From Thermoactinospora rubra (lineage in GTDB: Bacteria > Actinomycetota > Actinomycetes > Streptosporangiales > Streptosporangiaceae), in assembly GCF_002093975.1 (NCBI RefSeq), contig NZ_KZ084324.1, forward strand, positions 315,606 to 379,605: 64,000 nucleotides of DNA. Reading direction: 5' to 3'. The notes beneath the pieces are model-generated. The model saw nothing but the letters and a program-made list of their open reading frames with translations, was not told the DNA's origin and did not search any database. Positions 1-7,937 of the stretch are shown piece by piece (the stretch's first letter is position 1; every line of letters starts with the position of its first letter). The translations under genes were made by a program, and so were the position numbers.

Positions 1-37
1 ATTCAGCTCGTTTCCCAATGGGATGAGCCGGTAAGCA

Positions 38-97
38 AGTAGACCGGCCTGCCGGATGAGAAGCAAGCTAAGAGTGCCGCCTCCGCCGTAAAGAATC
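38..97 (-). promoter_or_regulatory. Upstream module, copy 1 (paralogue off-window)
   Basis: On the minus strand two blocks, GATTCTTTACGGCGG (83-97) and GGCCGGTCTACT (38-49), recur at 837-851 and 792-803. Their start-to-start spacing is 45 bp in both copies. The second copy lies about 80-140 bp upstream of the small secreted protein gene at 444-710. Conserved spacing in otherwise diverged DNA suggests a shared promoter or activator site. The protein that binds it is unknown. Confidence 0.45.
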
Positions 98-306
98 GCC
101 AAACATGCCAGGACTTTCTTTAGCCGGAAGGCGATGGCGTGACGCATTCACGTCGAGCCGAAAGGTCTGCAAAGAGAATGGCCGCCGGACCGGCGGCCGT
201 TGAAATCAGCGAAACAAATATGACGCGCGTCGCCCTGTGCACCGGGCGGGCCCGGCCGGGGCCGGTCACGTCCGGCGGAAGGCCGATCGCCGTCGCGCCA
301 CCACCG

Positions 307-348
307 CGCCACCACCGGGCCACCACCACCGGGCCACCACCACCGGGC
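307..348. repeat. 14-bp tandem repeat, three copies
   Basis: The unit CACCACCACCGGGC occurs twice exactly (321-334, 335-348). One copy with a single mismatch precedes them (307-320), and shorter degenerate flanks extend to about 296-360. All frames give low-complexity peptides and none belongs to a supported gene. Confidence 0.8.
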
Positions 349-443
349 CACCGCCGCGCCAGCCGTCGCGCCGGACTGCGGACCGGTGGTCCGCCGCCGT
401 GGCGGCGGGCCTCTTCGGCGCCGTCCCCGCGGGTGTGCCCTTC

Positions 444-710
444 TCAGCCCTCGCCGTGGTCCGGGCGGGTCGAGTGGACATGAATGCCGCAGTCGACGTG
501 CCGCTGCTCGGCGAGGGCCGTCGGGGCGATGGGGGCAAGGATGATGAGAAGTGACTCAATTCCGGAATTGCCGCACACGATCACGTTTCCGTACGGCATG
601 GGCGTGTCGAAGTCGTCCGGACGAGGCGTCTCGGCGTGGGCCGGGGTGACGAGCAGCATGCCGGCGAATGTCGCGAGGGCGGCACCGCCCGATGCGAGCC
701 TCTTGAGCAT
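444..710 (-). CDS. Small secreted Cys-motif (chaplin-like) protein
   Basis: This is an 88-residue protein with an N-terminal signal peptide: a basic start (MLKR), a hydrophobic core and a probable cleavage after AHA near residue 26. The mature part carries NVIVCGNSGI, a hydrophobic stretch, and VDC, with the two cysteines separated by 27 residues. The paralogue at 1124-1375 has the same C-X27-C spacing and the same CGNxGI and VDC motifs. Chaplins also combine a signal peptide, a CGN motif, a hydrophobic segment and a second Cys, so a surface or aerial-growth role is possible. The match is only partial and the function is inferred. Confidence 0.75.
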   Translation of the reverse strand: MLKRLASGGAALATFAGMLLVTPAHAETPRPDDFDTPMPYGNVIVCGNSGIESLLIILAPIAPTALAEQRHVDCGIHVHSTRPDHGEG

Positions 711-791
711 GGGGACTCCCGATCGGTCTCGGCCTGAGGAATCGCTCTCGGCCTGGCGTCAGCTCACGCCACGGCGAATGAGCCGCTAGAG

Positions 792-851
792 AGTAGACCG
801 GCCCGTCCGACGAGGCGCAAGCCACGAACGCAGCCGCCGCCGTAAAGAATC
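792..851 (-). promoter_or_regulatory. Upstream module, copy 2
   Basis: The minus strand carries GATTCTTTACGGCGG (837-851) and GGCCGGTCTACT (792-803), matching 83-97 and 38-49 with identical 45-bp spacing. A shorter match to the second block, GGTCTACT, lies at 1437-1444 upstream of the other paralogue. TCTACT could be part of a -10 element, but no -35 partner is obvious. Confidence 0.45.
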
Positions 852-945
852 TTCAAGCCTTGCCGGGACGGCGCCTCAGGGGGAAAGCGCATGGTGGTGA
901 ATCGCGGCAGATCCCCCAACCCGCTTTCAGCCGGGTCATCAACGG

Positions 946-983
946 CAAAAAGCGGGCGTCGTGGCTAAGACCACGACGCCCGC
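946..983 (-). terminator. Intrinsic terminator of the 1124-1375 gene
   Basis: A perfect 13-bp stem (arms 952-964 and 971-983, GCGGGCGTCGTGG) has a 6-nt loop. On the minus strand it is followed by a run of five T (947-951). Confidence 0.85.
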
Positions 984-1123
984 GATTTCGGCTATATGCC
1001 CAGAGGGGGCTAAATCCTCAAGAAAGGAGATTTCGGGAGCCCCGGCACGGGTTCGGAGGTTGTGCGGCCAAACCTGCCGAACACGTGCAGGACGGACCGT
1101 TGGTGACGTTGTCCGTCTTCGTC

Positions 1124-1375
1124 CTACTCCTGCTTGACCGTGATGCTGCAGTCCACCGGCTGGTTGTGCGCGAGGTTGACCGGCACGAGGTTGAGAAGGA
1201 TGAGAGCGACGTCGCCGATTCCCTGGTTGCCGCAGATGATGATGTTGTCGGATGCCGTGCCGGTGTTGTGCTTGATGCCCTGGTGTGGCCGTGGATCGCC
1301 GTCGGCCAGGGCCGGAGAGGCGAAGCCGGCGAGCCCCGCGATCACGGCGCCGCCGACGAGAAACTGCTTAAGCAT
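1124..1375 (-). CDS. Small secreted Cys-motif (chaplin-like) protein
   Basis: I chose the start at 1375 because GAGGAG lies five bases upstream and the protein then begins directly with a signal peptide (MLKQFLVGG, cleavage near ALA-DGD). The longer frame from 1465 adds a non-signal Arg-rich extension. The protein has 83 residues. The mature region carries DNIIICGNQGI, a hydrophobic segment and VDCSI, with C-X27-C spacing as in the 444-710 protein. It is probably a cell-surface or secreted structural protein. A rho-independent terminator follows at 946-983. Confidence 0.75.
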   Translation of the reverse strand: MLKQFLVGGAVIAGLAGFASPALADGDPRPHQGIKHNTGTASDNIIICGNQGIGDVALILLNLVPVNLAHNQPVDCSITVKQE

Positions 1376-1640
1376 TTTACTCCTCGTTGATCTCGATCTG
1401 ATGCTCGGCCTTACCGCGTGGAGGCCGCCATGATCCAGTAGACCCCTGTTTAACGGTGTGAGCAAGCGAATAGCAGCAAAGAAGGCTTAATCTCTGATCA
1501 TCCCGTTTTTCTGGCGGCGAATCCGTATTCCAGACTTAATTCACCTGTTTTCAGGAGCCTTGCGGAGCCGTAGGCCGAGATTGGTCCAGATAGGTTGACC
1601 CGTGCGAAAAGGGACGCGCGCCGGACGAGCACGCCGCTGG

Positions 1641-1665
1641 CCTCGTGCCGGTGACCGGCACGAGG
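1641..1665. terminator. Dyad in the 1376-1713 intergenic stretch, probable terminator
   Basis: Arms CCTCGTGCCGGT (1641-1652) and ACCGGCACGAGG (1654-1665) are exact reverse complements. It lies 49 bp beyond the stop of the flavoprotein gene at 1714-2898 and probably ends its transcript, though there is no T run. The rest of 1376-1713 is the leader of the small secreted gene and an AT-richer stretch with no gene. Confidence 0.55.
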
Positions 1666-1713
1666 ACCACATCAGCCCAGCGCCGACCGCCCGGCACCCT
1701 CGCCAGAAGAGCC

Positions 1714-2898
1714 TCACTTCCGCACGGATCGCACCAGGCCGGACGTCACCGTGCGGGCCGCGAACCGCGTCCCGTGGACGAATCGCATCACCGGCCCGAA
1801 GGTCGGGGCGGCGGCGAGGCCGACGATGAAGAGGCCGGGCACGCTCGTCTCGAAGTGCCTCGACAGCCGGGGCGCCGACCTCAGGTGCCGCACCGCGCGC
1901 CGGACCTGGCGGTCGAGCACGGTGATGCGGGCGACGTCCACCACGTAGCCGGTGGCCGCGATGACGTGGTCGGTGCGGACGGTCGTGACCTCCCCGTCGG
2001 CGCCCTGGAGGGTGAGGGTGACGTCGTCGCCCGCACGCGCCTCCCTGAGCTGCGTCGACAGCAGCACCGGGATGCCGGCGAAGCGCTCCCTCAGCCACCA
2101 CGATCCGGCCGGGCCGAGCGTGTTGCGGACGATGCGCCGCCGTACCGAGGCCGGAAGGGAGGGCACCACGCCGGGCAGCTCCGACCACACCCAGGACTTC
2201 CACCCGGTGCCCAGGCCCGACATGGGCGCCAGCGCGCGGGCCAGCGGGCTGCGGTTGACCACGGGCACGGTGTTCCACTCCAGGGCCGCCGTGCGCACCA
2301 CGACGAGCGGCCGGGCGCCGGCCTCGCGCAGCAGGCAGGCCGTCTCGAGCGCCGACTGCCCCGCCCCGATGAGCGCGACGTCCTTGCCCGCGAAGCGTGC
2401 CGGGTCGTGCACCTGGCAGCTGTGCAGGGACAGCTCCCCCGGCAGCCCTTCCAGTACGGCGGGGCGGTGCGCGAAGGGCAGGAAGCCCAGCGCCAGCACC
2501 ACGGTCCTGGCCCGCACGACCTCCTCGGTCGACAGCGTGACCACGAACTCGTCCTCGTCCTTGGCCACCCGCGTCACGTCGACGGGGACGACGCAGTCAT
2601 GCACCGCGTTCTTCTGGAACCAGCGCCCGTAGTCGACGAACCGATCCACCGGGATGGGCTGGCCGTACCCGCACGGCAGGCTGTTGCGCGCGCAGTAGTC
2701 CTCGAAGGTGAAGTGACGGCCGGGATCGGCGAGGTTGGACGCCGCCGGCTCGGATTTCAGCAACATGCCCACCGGCATGTTCCGGTCCCACGATTCCATC
2801 GGCCGGCCGAAGACCTGGACCTCCAGGCCATGCGCCAGCGCGTGAGCGGCGACGGACAGGCCGTAGGGGCCGGCGCCCACAATGGCGACGTCGATCAT
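1714..2898 (-). CDS. NAD(P)/FAD-dependent monooxygenase-like oxidoreductase
   Basis: The protein has 394 residues. Residues 2-15 contain the FAD-binding motif AIVGAGPYGLS. A second dinucleotide fold (ALIGAGQSALE) lies near residue 170, and an ATGY motif near residue 320. This layout is that of class B flavin monooxygenases and SidA/PvdA-like N-hydroxylases. The start at 2898 follows AGGGG at a good distance; the frame continues upstream only as the shadow of the ATP-grasp gene. It lies 53 bp downstream of that gene on the same strand, so the two are probably co-transcribed. The substrate is unknown; an amino group or amino acid conjugate is a guess from the neighbour. Confidence 0.8.
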   Translation of the reverse strand: MIDVAIVGAGPYGLSVAAHALAHGLEVQVFGRPMESWDRNMPVGMLLKSEPAASNLADPGRHFTFEDYCARNSLPCGYGQPIPVDRFVDYGRWFQKNAVHDCVVPVDVTRVAKDEDEFVVTLSTEEVVRARTVVLALGFLPFAHRPAVLEGLPGELSLHSCQVHDPARFAGKDVALIGAGQSALETACLLREAGARPLVVVRTAALEWNTVPVVNRSPLARALAPMSGLGTGWKSWVWSELPGVVPSLPASVRRRIVRNTLGPAGSWWLRERFAGIPVLLSTQLREARAGDDVTLTLQGADGEVTTVRTDHVIAATGYVVDVARITVLDRQVRRAVRHLRSAPRLSRHFETSVPGLFIVGLAAAPTFGPVMRFVHGTRFAARTVTSGLVRSVRK

Positions 2899-2951
2899 GT
2901 GTTTTACCCCTGCTCTGAGCTTGATGGTGATGAGTGGCGGTGTGTGGCGGT

Positions 2952-4196
2952 TCAGCGGGCGGGGAGCCAGCGGGTGAGCGTACGGCGGAGCGTGTACCCG
3001 ACCATCCCGGCGAACGGTTTCCTGTCGTCGGCGGCGTACCAGGCCAGCTCGTCGGCCTCCACCAGGCAGCGCAGCCAGCTCACCGTCCGCCTGCCGGGGG
3101 CGCCGCGCCGCGGGATCATCCGCTGGACCAGGTCGTAGTTCTCGACCAGGTACGTCCTGCCGTACACCGGACGGACCGCGGGCAGCGCGCCGCCGGTGAG
3201 GTCCACGAAGGCGGCCCTGACGACGTCCATGCCGTTGGTGTCGCTGAAGAGCCGGAACTGCGCGCCGACGCGGGGGTTGAAGTCGACCAGGCAGTAGCGG
3301 TCGTGCTCGGCGTCGTAGCGGAAGTCCAGGTCGAGGATGCCGGTGTAGCGCAGGGCGGCCGCGAGGCCGCGGGCGGTCTCCTCCAGCCGGGGGTTCGGGA
3401 GCCAGCGGCCCAGCGTGGTGAGGCCGGCCGCCGGGGGATAGGCGTGGTCCTTGCGCCCGGCGCCGCCGAACAGGCACGTCGAGTCGCCCGAGAAGTAGCC
3501 GTGGAAGAACCAGTCGCTTCCCGGGCGGTGCGGGATGTACCGCTGGAGCAGCAGCGCGTTGTCCGGCCCGATGTCCAGGCCCGGCAGCATCGCCGCCTGG
3601 CGGCTGCCGCGGATGACCACGGTCGTGCCGGGGCCGCCGCCCGTCCGCGGCAGCCACGGCCTGGCCCACTTGGCCACCAGCGGGTAGCCGAGCTTCGCCA
3701 CGGCGGTGGCCAGCTGGCCGGGGTCGTCGACCACCAGCGTCTCCGGGTGCGGCACGCCCAGGTCGCGGCAGACGTCGGCCAGGCTCGCCTTGTCGGCCAG
3801 CCGTACCGGCGAGGCCTCCTGCCGCGGCAGCAGGAAGCCCTCCGCCAGGTCGGCGGCGTGCTCGACCGTTTTGATGGCCGTCAGGTCGTCCATCGCGAAC
3901 AGCACGGCGCGCCTGCCGATGCGCGCCGCGAGCGCGAGCAGGGTCGCCTCGAAGCGGTCGCCGCCCTGCCAGGTGTGGAGGGCGGTCAGGTATCTCGAGT
4001 GCGCCACCGGCCCGTGCGCGGCCTCCAGGACCGCGTGAACCTCGATCCCCAGCCGGCCGAGCGTGCGAATGGCCGCCAGCGTGCCGTGGTGAAAGGGATT
4101 TCGGTTCATCCGTATGACGACCGCCGGAGTCCCCACGTCAACCGACAAGGGGACGCCCACGGCCCTCGCGCCGTGTTCCGGCGAATCCATGACCAT
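2952..4196 (-). CDS. ATP-grasp carboxylate-amine ligase-like protein
   Basis: This is a 414-residue ATP-grasp enzyme. The N-terminal region has VIRMNRNPFHHGTLAAIRTLG, shortened by convention to the motif NPFHHG, seen in carboxylate-amine ligase relatives. The ATP-grasp core has YPLVAKWARPW (ATP-binding lysine region), LLQRYIP, a Gly-rich loop, and the Mg-binding region LDLDFRYD and LVDFNPRVGAQF near residues 290-320. Such enzymes join a carboxylate to an amine or similar nucleophile through an acyl phosphate. The gene is first of a two-gene unit with the flavoprotein at 1714-2898 and diverges from the GH26-like gene at 4383. The substrates are not predictable from sequence. Confidence 0.8.
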   Translation of the reverse strand: MVMDSPEHGARAVGVPLSVDVGTPAVVIRMNRNPFHHGTLAAIRTLGRLGIEVHAVLEAAHGPVAHSRYLTALHTWQGGDRFEATLLALAARIGRRAVLFAMDDLTAIKTVEHAADLAEGFLLPRQEASPVRLADKASLADVCRDLGVPHPETLVVDDPGQLATAVAKLGYPLVAKWARPWLPRTGGGPGTTVVIRGSRQAAMLPGLDIGPDNALLLQRYIPHRPGSDWFFHGYFSGDSTCLFGGAGRKDHAYPPAAGLTTLGRWLPNPRLEETARGLAAALRYTGILDLDFRYDAEHDRYCLVDFNPRVGAQFRLFSDTNGMDVVRAAFVDLTGGALPAVRPVYGRTYLVENYDLVQRMIPRRGAPGRRTVSWLRCLVEADELAWYAADDRKPFAGMVGYTLRRTLTRWLPAR

Positions 4197-4382
4197 GGCG
4201 GTAGTCCTATCACGGATGCGCCGCGACGCGCGCTTGCGCCATGTTCGAGCGGTTTTTCTTTAGCGGCGTTTGACGCTTTTCTGACATTGGCTCGTTTCGA
4301 TCGGCGAATCGCGTTATTCGCCACGAACCGCCGATCGCGTCAAATGTTCTCGGGTTGCCGCGAGAGGGAATAGAAGTTTCAC

Positions 4383-5813
4383 ATGATGTCAGCCGGTCGT
4401 CGACGCATCGAGAGGCGACGAAACGTGAGATGGGGCCGCGTTCCACCAACGCTGGCGCTCGGTGTGCTCGGGGTCGCGGTCCTGTCCGTCGCCGTCGCCG
4501 GTGCCCAGCAGGCGATGCGCTCCGAGCTTCCCAACGGGGCGGGCAAGGCCGCGCTCGGCGTGTTCCTGGGGTCCGACTTCCGAGGCGTGGCCCGCGTGCC
4601 GGGCTTCGAGGCGTGGCTGGGCAGGGAGGTGACGGTCGGCCGCACCTACCTGCCGGGCGAGACGTGGGAGTCGCTGCGGGGCCCGGGCTTCATCCTCGAC
4701 CCCTGGACGCGGTGGAAGTCCGCCAAGCCGGGCCGTGTCCTCGCCATCAACGTGCCCATGATCGCGCCCAACGAGAGCGGCATGTCCGACTTCGAGGTCT
4801 CGGTGCTGCTGAGGGCGGGTGCGGCGGGGGCCTTCGACCTGATCTTCCAGGACCTCGCCACCAAGCTGGTGGCCGCCGGGGCCGGGGACTCCGTCATCGT
4901 CATCGGCTGGGAGATGAACGGCACGACCTACTCCAGCCGCTGCGCCCCCAATCCCCCGGCGTGGAAGGAGTACTGGCGGCGCATCGTCACGAGCATGCGG
5001 TCGGTCCCCGGGCAGAGCTTCCGCTTCGACTTCACGCCCAACCGGGGGAGTGACGCCATCGCGTGGACCGCCTGCTACCCGGGCGACGACGTGGTGGACA
5101 TCATCGGCATGGACGTCTACGACCAGGCGCCGGGACGCAGCTTCTCCGACTACGTCAACCAGCCGTACGGCCTGCGGCACCACGCCGAGTTCGCCGCTGC
5201 CCACGGCAAGCCGATGTCGTTCCCCGAATGGGGGCTGTTCCGGTACGGCGACCGCCCCGAGTACGTCCGCGAGATGCTGGACTGGATCGCCACCCATAAC
5301 GTCGCCTACCACTCCATCTCGGATTACTGCCCGCACGGGGTCTGGCAGTGCCCGGCCAACTCGCGGTCCGCCGACGTCTACCGCAGGCTGCTGAGAGCTC
5401 AGCCGAACCCGAGTCCCACGCCGACGTCGACGACTCAGCCGACTCAGGCGACCTCCCAGCCGCCCACGCAGCCTGGCACACCGCCAGGCACACCGCCACC
5501 CATCCTGCCACCCACCCTGCCGGCCACGCAGCCGGCCTCACAGCCGACCGCGGCCCAGCCGGCGAGCCCGTGGCCGTCCGCCGTCTCCTCCGGCTTGTGG
5601 TCCCCGGCGCCCTGGCCCACCGCGGCCGCGCCGTCGCGGCCGCTCCCGGCGGTCACGGCGCCGGCGACCGCGTTCCCGCCCGTGCCGGCGACCGCGCTCT
5701 CGCCTGTGCCGGCGCCGGCGCCCCAGGTCATGCCCGCGCCGGGCAAGCCGGTGCCCAGCCCCACCACGATGCCGATCGTCACGCCGCGGCCCTCCGGCAC
5801 CTCTCGGTCCTAG
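4383..5813 (+). CDS. Secreted GH26-like endo-glycosidase with Pro/Thr-rich tail
   Basis: The protein has 476 residues. A basic N-terminus and one hydrophobic segment (about residues 24-42) suggest export or membrane anchoring. The catalytic domain (about 55-345) has VIGWEMNG, as in the GH26 acid/base region, and MSFPEWGLF, as in the nucleophile region. Known GH26 enzymes are endo-beta-mannanases and related endo-glucanases or xylanases. Residues 350-476 are a Pro-, Thr- and Ser-rich tail with short repeats, probably a wall-spanning or glycosylated linker. It lies between the ATP-grasp pair and the exopolysaccharide operon and may trim or release the polymer. ATG codons at 4383 and 4386 are equally possible starts. 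Confidence 0.75.
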   Translation: MMSAGRRRIERRRNVRWGRVPPTLALGVLGVAVLSVAVAGAQQAMRSELPNGAGKAALGVFLGSDFRGVARVPGFEAWLGREVTVGRTYLPGETWESLRGPGFILDPWTRWKSAKPGRVLAINVPMIAPNESGMSDFEVSVLLRAGAAGAFDLIFQDLATKLVAAGAGDSVIVIGWEMNGTTYSSRCAPNPPAWKEYWRRIVTSMRSVPGQSFRFDFTPNRGSDAIAWTACYPGDDVVDIIGMDVYDQAPGRSFSDYVNQPYGLRHHAEFAAAHGKPMSFPEWGLFRYGDRPEYVREMLDWIATHNVAYHSISDYCPHGVWQCPANSRSADVYRRLLRAQPNPSPTPTSTTQPTQATSQPPTQPGTPPGTPPPILPPTLPATQPASQPTAAQPASPWPSAVSSGLWSPAPWPTAAAPSRPLPAVTAPATAFPPVPATALSPVPAPAPQVMPAPGKPVPSPTTMPIVTPRPSGTSRS

Positions 5814-5833
5814 CGTCCGGGCGAGCACGAGAA

Positions 5834-5863
5834 GATGCCGTGCCCCTCGTGGAGCACGGCATC
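5834..5863. terminator. Bidirectional terminator between convergent genes
   Basis: A perfect 10-bp stem (arms GATGCCGTGC at 5834-5843 and GCACGGCATC at 5854-5863) has a 10-nt loop. It sits between the stops of the GH26-like gene and the collagen-like gene. Confidence 0.7.
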
Positions 5864-5879
5864 AAGGACCTCGGCCGTC

Positions 5880-6641
5880 CTACATGTTGGGCGGTGTGTG
5901 GTTGATGAAGGCCGTGCAGTTCTTCGGCCAGGAGTCCGGCTTGTCTGAGTGGGTGACCGCGCACCGCGTCTGGTAGACCCCGCCGGTCGAGGTCAGCACC
6001 GTGACGGCGATCGAGTCGCCCAGGGTGGCGAGCGTCACGTCCACGACGCTGCGCGGGTAGCCGGACAGGCCGGAGAGGTTGTACCAGTACGGCCCGCTTC
6101 CGCGAGGGTCGCGGATCCAGGTCTGGCCGCCGCTCCGGACGACGCCGATGAACTTGTTGCCGCCGTGGGGGGCCGTGTCGATGCCGACGGAGGAGCCCGC
6201 CGGTCCGGGCGGGCCCTGGAGACCACGCGGACCCTGCGGGCCGCGCGGGCCACGCTTGTGGTTGTGCACGTGGTCCCGCTGGTGCCCGTTGGACTTGCGC
6301 GACCAGGAGTAGCCGCCCTGGTCGTTGTTGCCGCGGACGGTGGGCTTCAGGGTACGAGGCCAGCCGCCCTGGTCGCGGTCGTCGCGGACGGTGGGCTTCA
6401 GGTCACGAGGCCAGCCGCCCTGGTTGCGGATGTCGCGGATGGTGGGCTTCAGATCACGAGACCAGCGGTCCTGGTCGCGGGTGGTGGGCTTCGGATCAAG
6501 AGGCCGGCTGGCCTTGACGCCCGAGACGGGGACGGCGGTCGCCTGAGCGCTCACGCCCACCGAAGGCAGCAGGAAAGCGCCTGCCCCAACGGTGGAAATG
6601 GCGAGAATGCGAACGCCGTGTCTGATTGCCTTGAAGGCCAT
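5880..6641 (-). CDS. Secreted repeat protein with short collagen-like segment
   Basis: The protein has 253 residues and a signal peptide (about 1-33, cleavage near VSAQA). Residues about 45-115 hold four degenerate repeats built on LKPTxRDxxxQGGWPR. A His/Lys-rich stretch and a short Gly-X-Y block (GPRGPQGPRGLQGPPGPAG) of about six triplets follow. The C-terminal 95 residues form a distinct domain with two Cys and several Trp and Tyr. It is probably an extracellular matrix or spore/hyphal surface protein. The Gly-X-Y block is too short to be a long collagen rod by itself. I know no family for the KPTxRD repeats. Confidence 0.75.
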   Translation of the reverse strand: MAFKAIRHGVRILAISTVGAGAFLLPSVGVSAQATAVPVSGVKASRPLDPKPTTRDQDRWSRDLKPTIRDIRNQGGWPRDLKPTVRDDRDQGGWPRTLKPTVRGNNDQGGYSWSRKSNGHQRDHVHNHKRGPRGPQGPRGLQGPPGPAGSSVGIDTAPHGGNKFIGVVRSGGQTWIRDPRGSGPYWYNLSGLSGYPRSVVDVTLATLGDSIAVTVLTSTGGVYQTRCAVTHSDKPDSWPKNCTAFINHTPPNM

Positions 6642-6830
6642 GATTCTCCCGTTTCTTTTACAGGGTAATTTCTCTGCCGGTCAGGCAGCTACGGTCTACC
6701 CGAGGGTGATTACCGTCGAACGTGCGCTATTTTGAATTGTGCGCAAAGAAGCCGCAAACACCGATTCGGCATCCAGAATTACGGGATAAAATAGTCTCAG
6801 GCTCTTTTGGCGGCTCCGCGGAATTGGAGG

Positions 6831-7937
6831 TCAATATCCCCGATGGGTGATTCGGGGAGAAAGTTCCGCCACTCGGGCCGTCAGAGCCGCCAGGCGGTCG
6901 AAGGCCGTCCCGGCGTGGAACTCCTTCGCCCGGATGGCCGCCGCCTGCCCCTCCGCCCAGGCGATCTGGGGCTGGGCCAGCCGTACGGCGAGCTCGGCGG
7001 CCAGCGCCTCGACCGCCTCGGCGGGGACCAGCGCGCCCACGTCGGGCGTGACCACCTCGGCCAGCCCGGGCACGGCGGTGGCCACCACCGGGCGCCCGCT
7101 CGCCAGCGCCTCCAGGACGGTCAGCGGCAGCCCCTCCCAGCGGGAGGGCAGGACGACCACGTCGGCCGCGGCGTACCAGGGCCGCACGTCGCCGACCGGC
7201 GGGTAGAAGCCGGCTCCCGGGACCGCGAGCCGTTCGAGGTCGTGTCGCATGTCCCCGTCGCCCACGATCGCGAGGAGGGCGGCGGGACACTCCCGCCTGA
7301 CCTGCTGCCAGGCCCGGAGCAGCACGTCCTGGCCTTTCTGCCGGGTCACGCGGCCGACGCACACCGCCAGGGGCGCGTTGCCGGGCAGGCCGAACCCGCG
7401 GCGGGCGCGCTCCCTGGCCTCCTCGTCCGCCGGATGGAACCAGTCGAGGTCCACGCCGTTGCGCACGACGACCAGCTCGCCGGTAATGCCTTTCTCCCGG
7501 CCGAGCTCGGCCTCGCCCTCGCCCACGCACACCACGGCGTCGCACCACCGGGCCGCCGCGCGTTCCCACGCCGCCGCGGCCCGCACCATCGGCCCCCGGC
7601 ACGCCAGCCAGGACCAGCCGTGCGGCTGGAAGATCGTCGGCCGCCGGCCGCGGACGGCCAGGCGTCCCACCAGGCCCGCCTTGGCGGAGTGGAGGTGGAC
7701 GACGTCGGGGTCGACGCGGTCGACGATCTCGCGCAGGCGGCGCAGCTCCGGCAGGCAGCCGGGCCCGGGCGAGCGTCCGGCCTCCCACGGCACATGCTCG
7801 ATCCCCGGCGCGTCGAAGGCGGCGGGCGCGGCCACGGTGACCGGCCAGCCCCGGGTCACCTGGTCGGACGCGGCGGCGGCGACATAGCGGGCCACGCCGC
7901 CGTCCGCGGGCTGGCTGACATGGAGGACGGAGGGCAT
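6831..7937 (-). CDS. GT4 glycosyltransferase, last gene of the EPS operon
   Basis: The protein has 368 residues with two Rossmann-like halves. The N-terminal half has VSQPADGGVARYV and PDVVHLHSAKAGLVGRL. The C-terminal half has VCVGRVTRQKGQDVLL, IVGDGDMRHDL and SRWEGLPLTVLEALASG, the donor-binding E-x7-E region of the GT4 family. It is likely to add a sugar to the lipid-linked repeat unit at the inner membrane face. Its ATG overlaps the upstream stop as TGATG at 7935-7939. The donor sugar is unknown. Confidence 0.85.
   Translation of the reverse strand: MPSVLHVSQPADGGVARYVAAAASDQVTRGWPVTVAAPAAFDAPGIEHVPWEAGRSPGPGCLPELRRLREIVDRVDPDVVHLHSAKAGLVGRLAVRGRRPTIFQPHGWSWLACRGPMVRAAAAWERAAARWCDAVVCVGEGEAELGREKGITGELVVVRNGVDLDWFHPADEEARERARRGFGLPGNAPLAVCVGRVTRQKGQDVLLRAWQQVRRECPAALLAIVGDGDMRHDLERLAVPGAGFYPPVGDVRPWYAAADVVVLPSRWEGLPLTVLEALASGRPVVATAVPGLAEVVTPDVGALVPAEAVEALAAELAVRLAQPQIAWAEGQAAAIRAKEFHAGTAFDRLAALTARVAELSPRITHRGY

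Larger units (their letters stand above)
1..443. other. Left-edge non-coding stretch
   Basis: I see no convincing gene here. Several overlapping frames are open only because the DNA is GC-rich, and their translations are low-complexity Pro, Arg, His and Gly. The left part (38-97) matches the upstream region of the small secreted protein gene at 444-710. It is therefore probably the promoter region of another paralogue lying just left of the window on the minus strand. The right part holds a short 14-bp tandem repeat. Confidence 0.6.
711..1123. other. Intergenic region between the two small secreted genes
   Basis: No gene is seen. The left half is the leader and promoter region of the 444-710 gene and contains the conserved upstream module (792-851). 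The right half holds the terminator of the 1124-1375 gene (946-983). Confidence 0.6.

Noticed and set aside
307-348. Coding for a collagen-like or His-rich protein
   Set aside because: No frame has a start with RBS or a signal peptide, and the same repeat is open in several frames.
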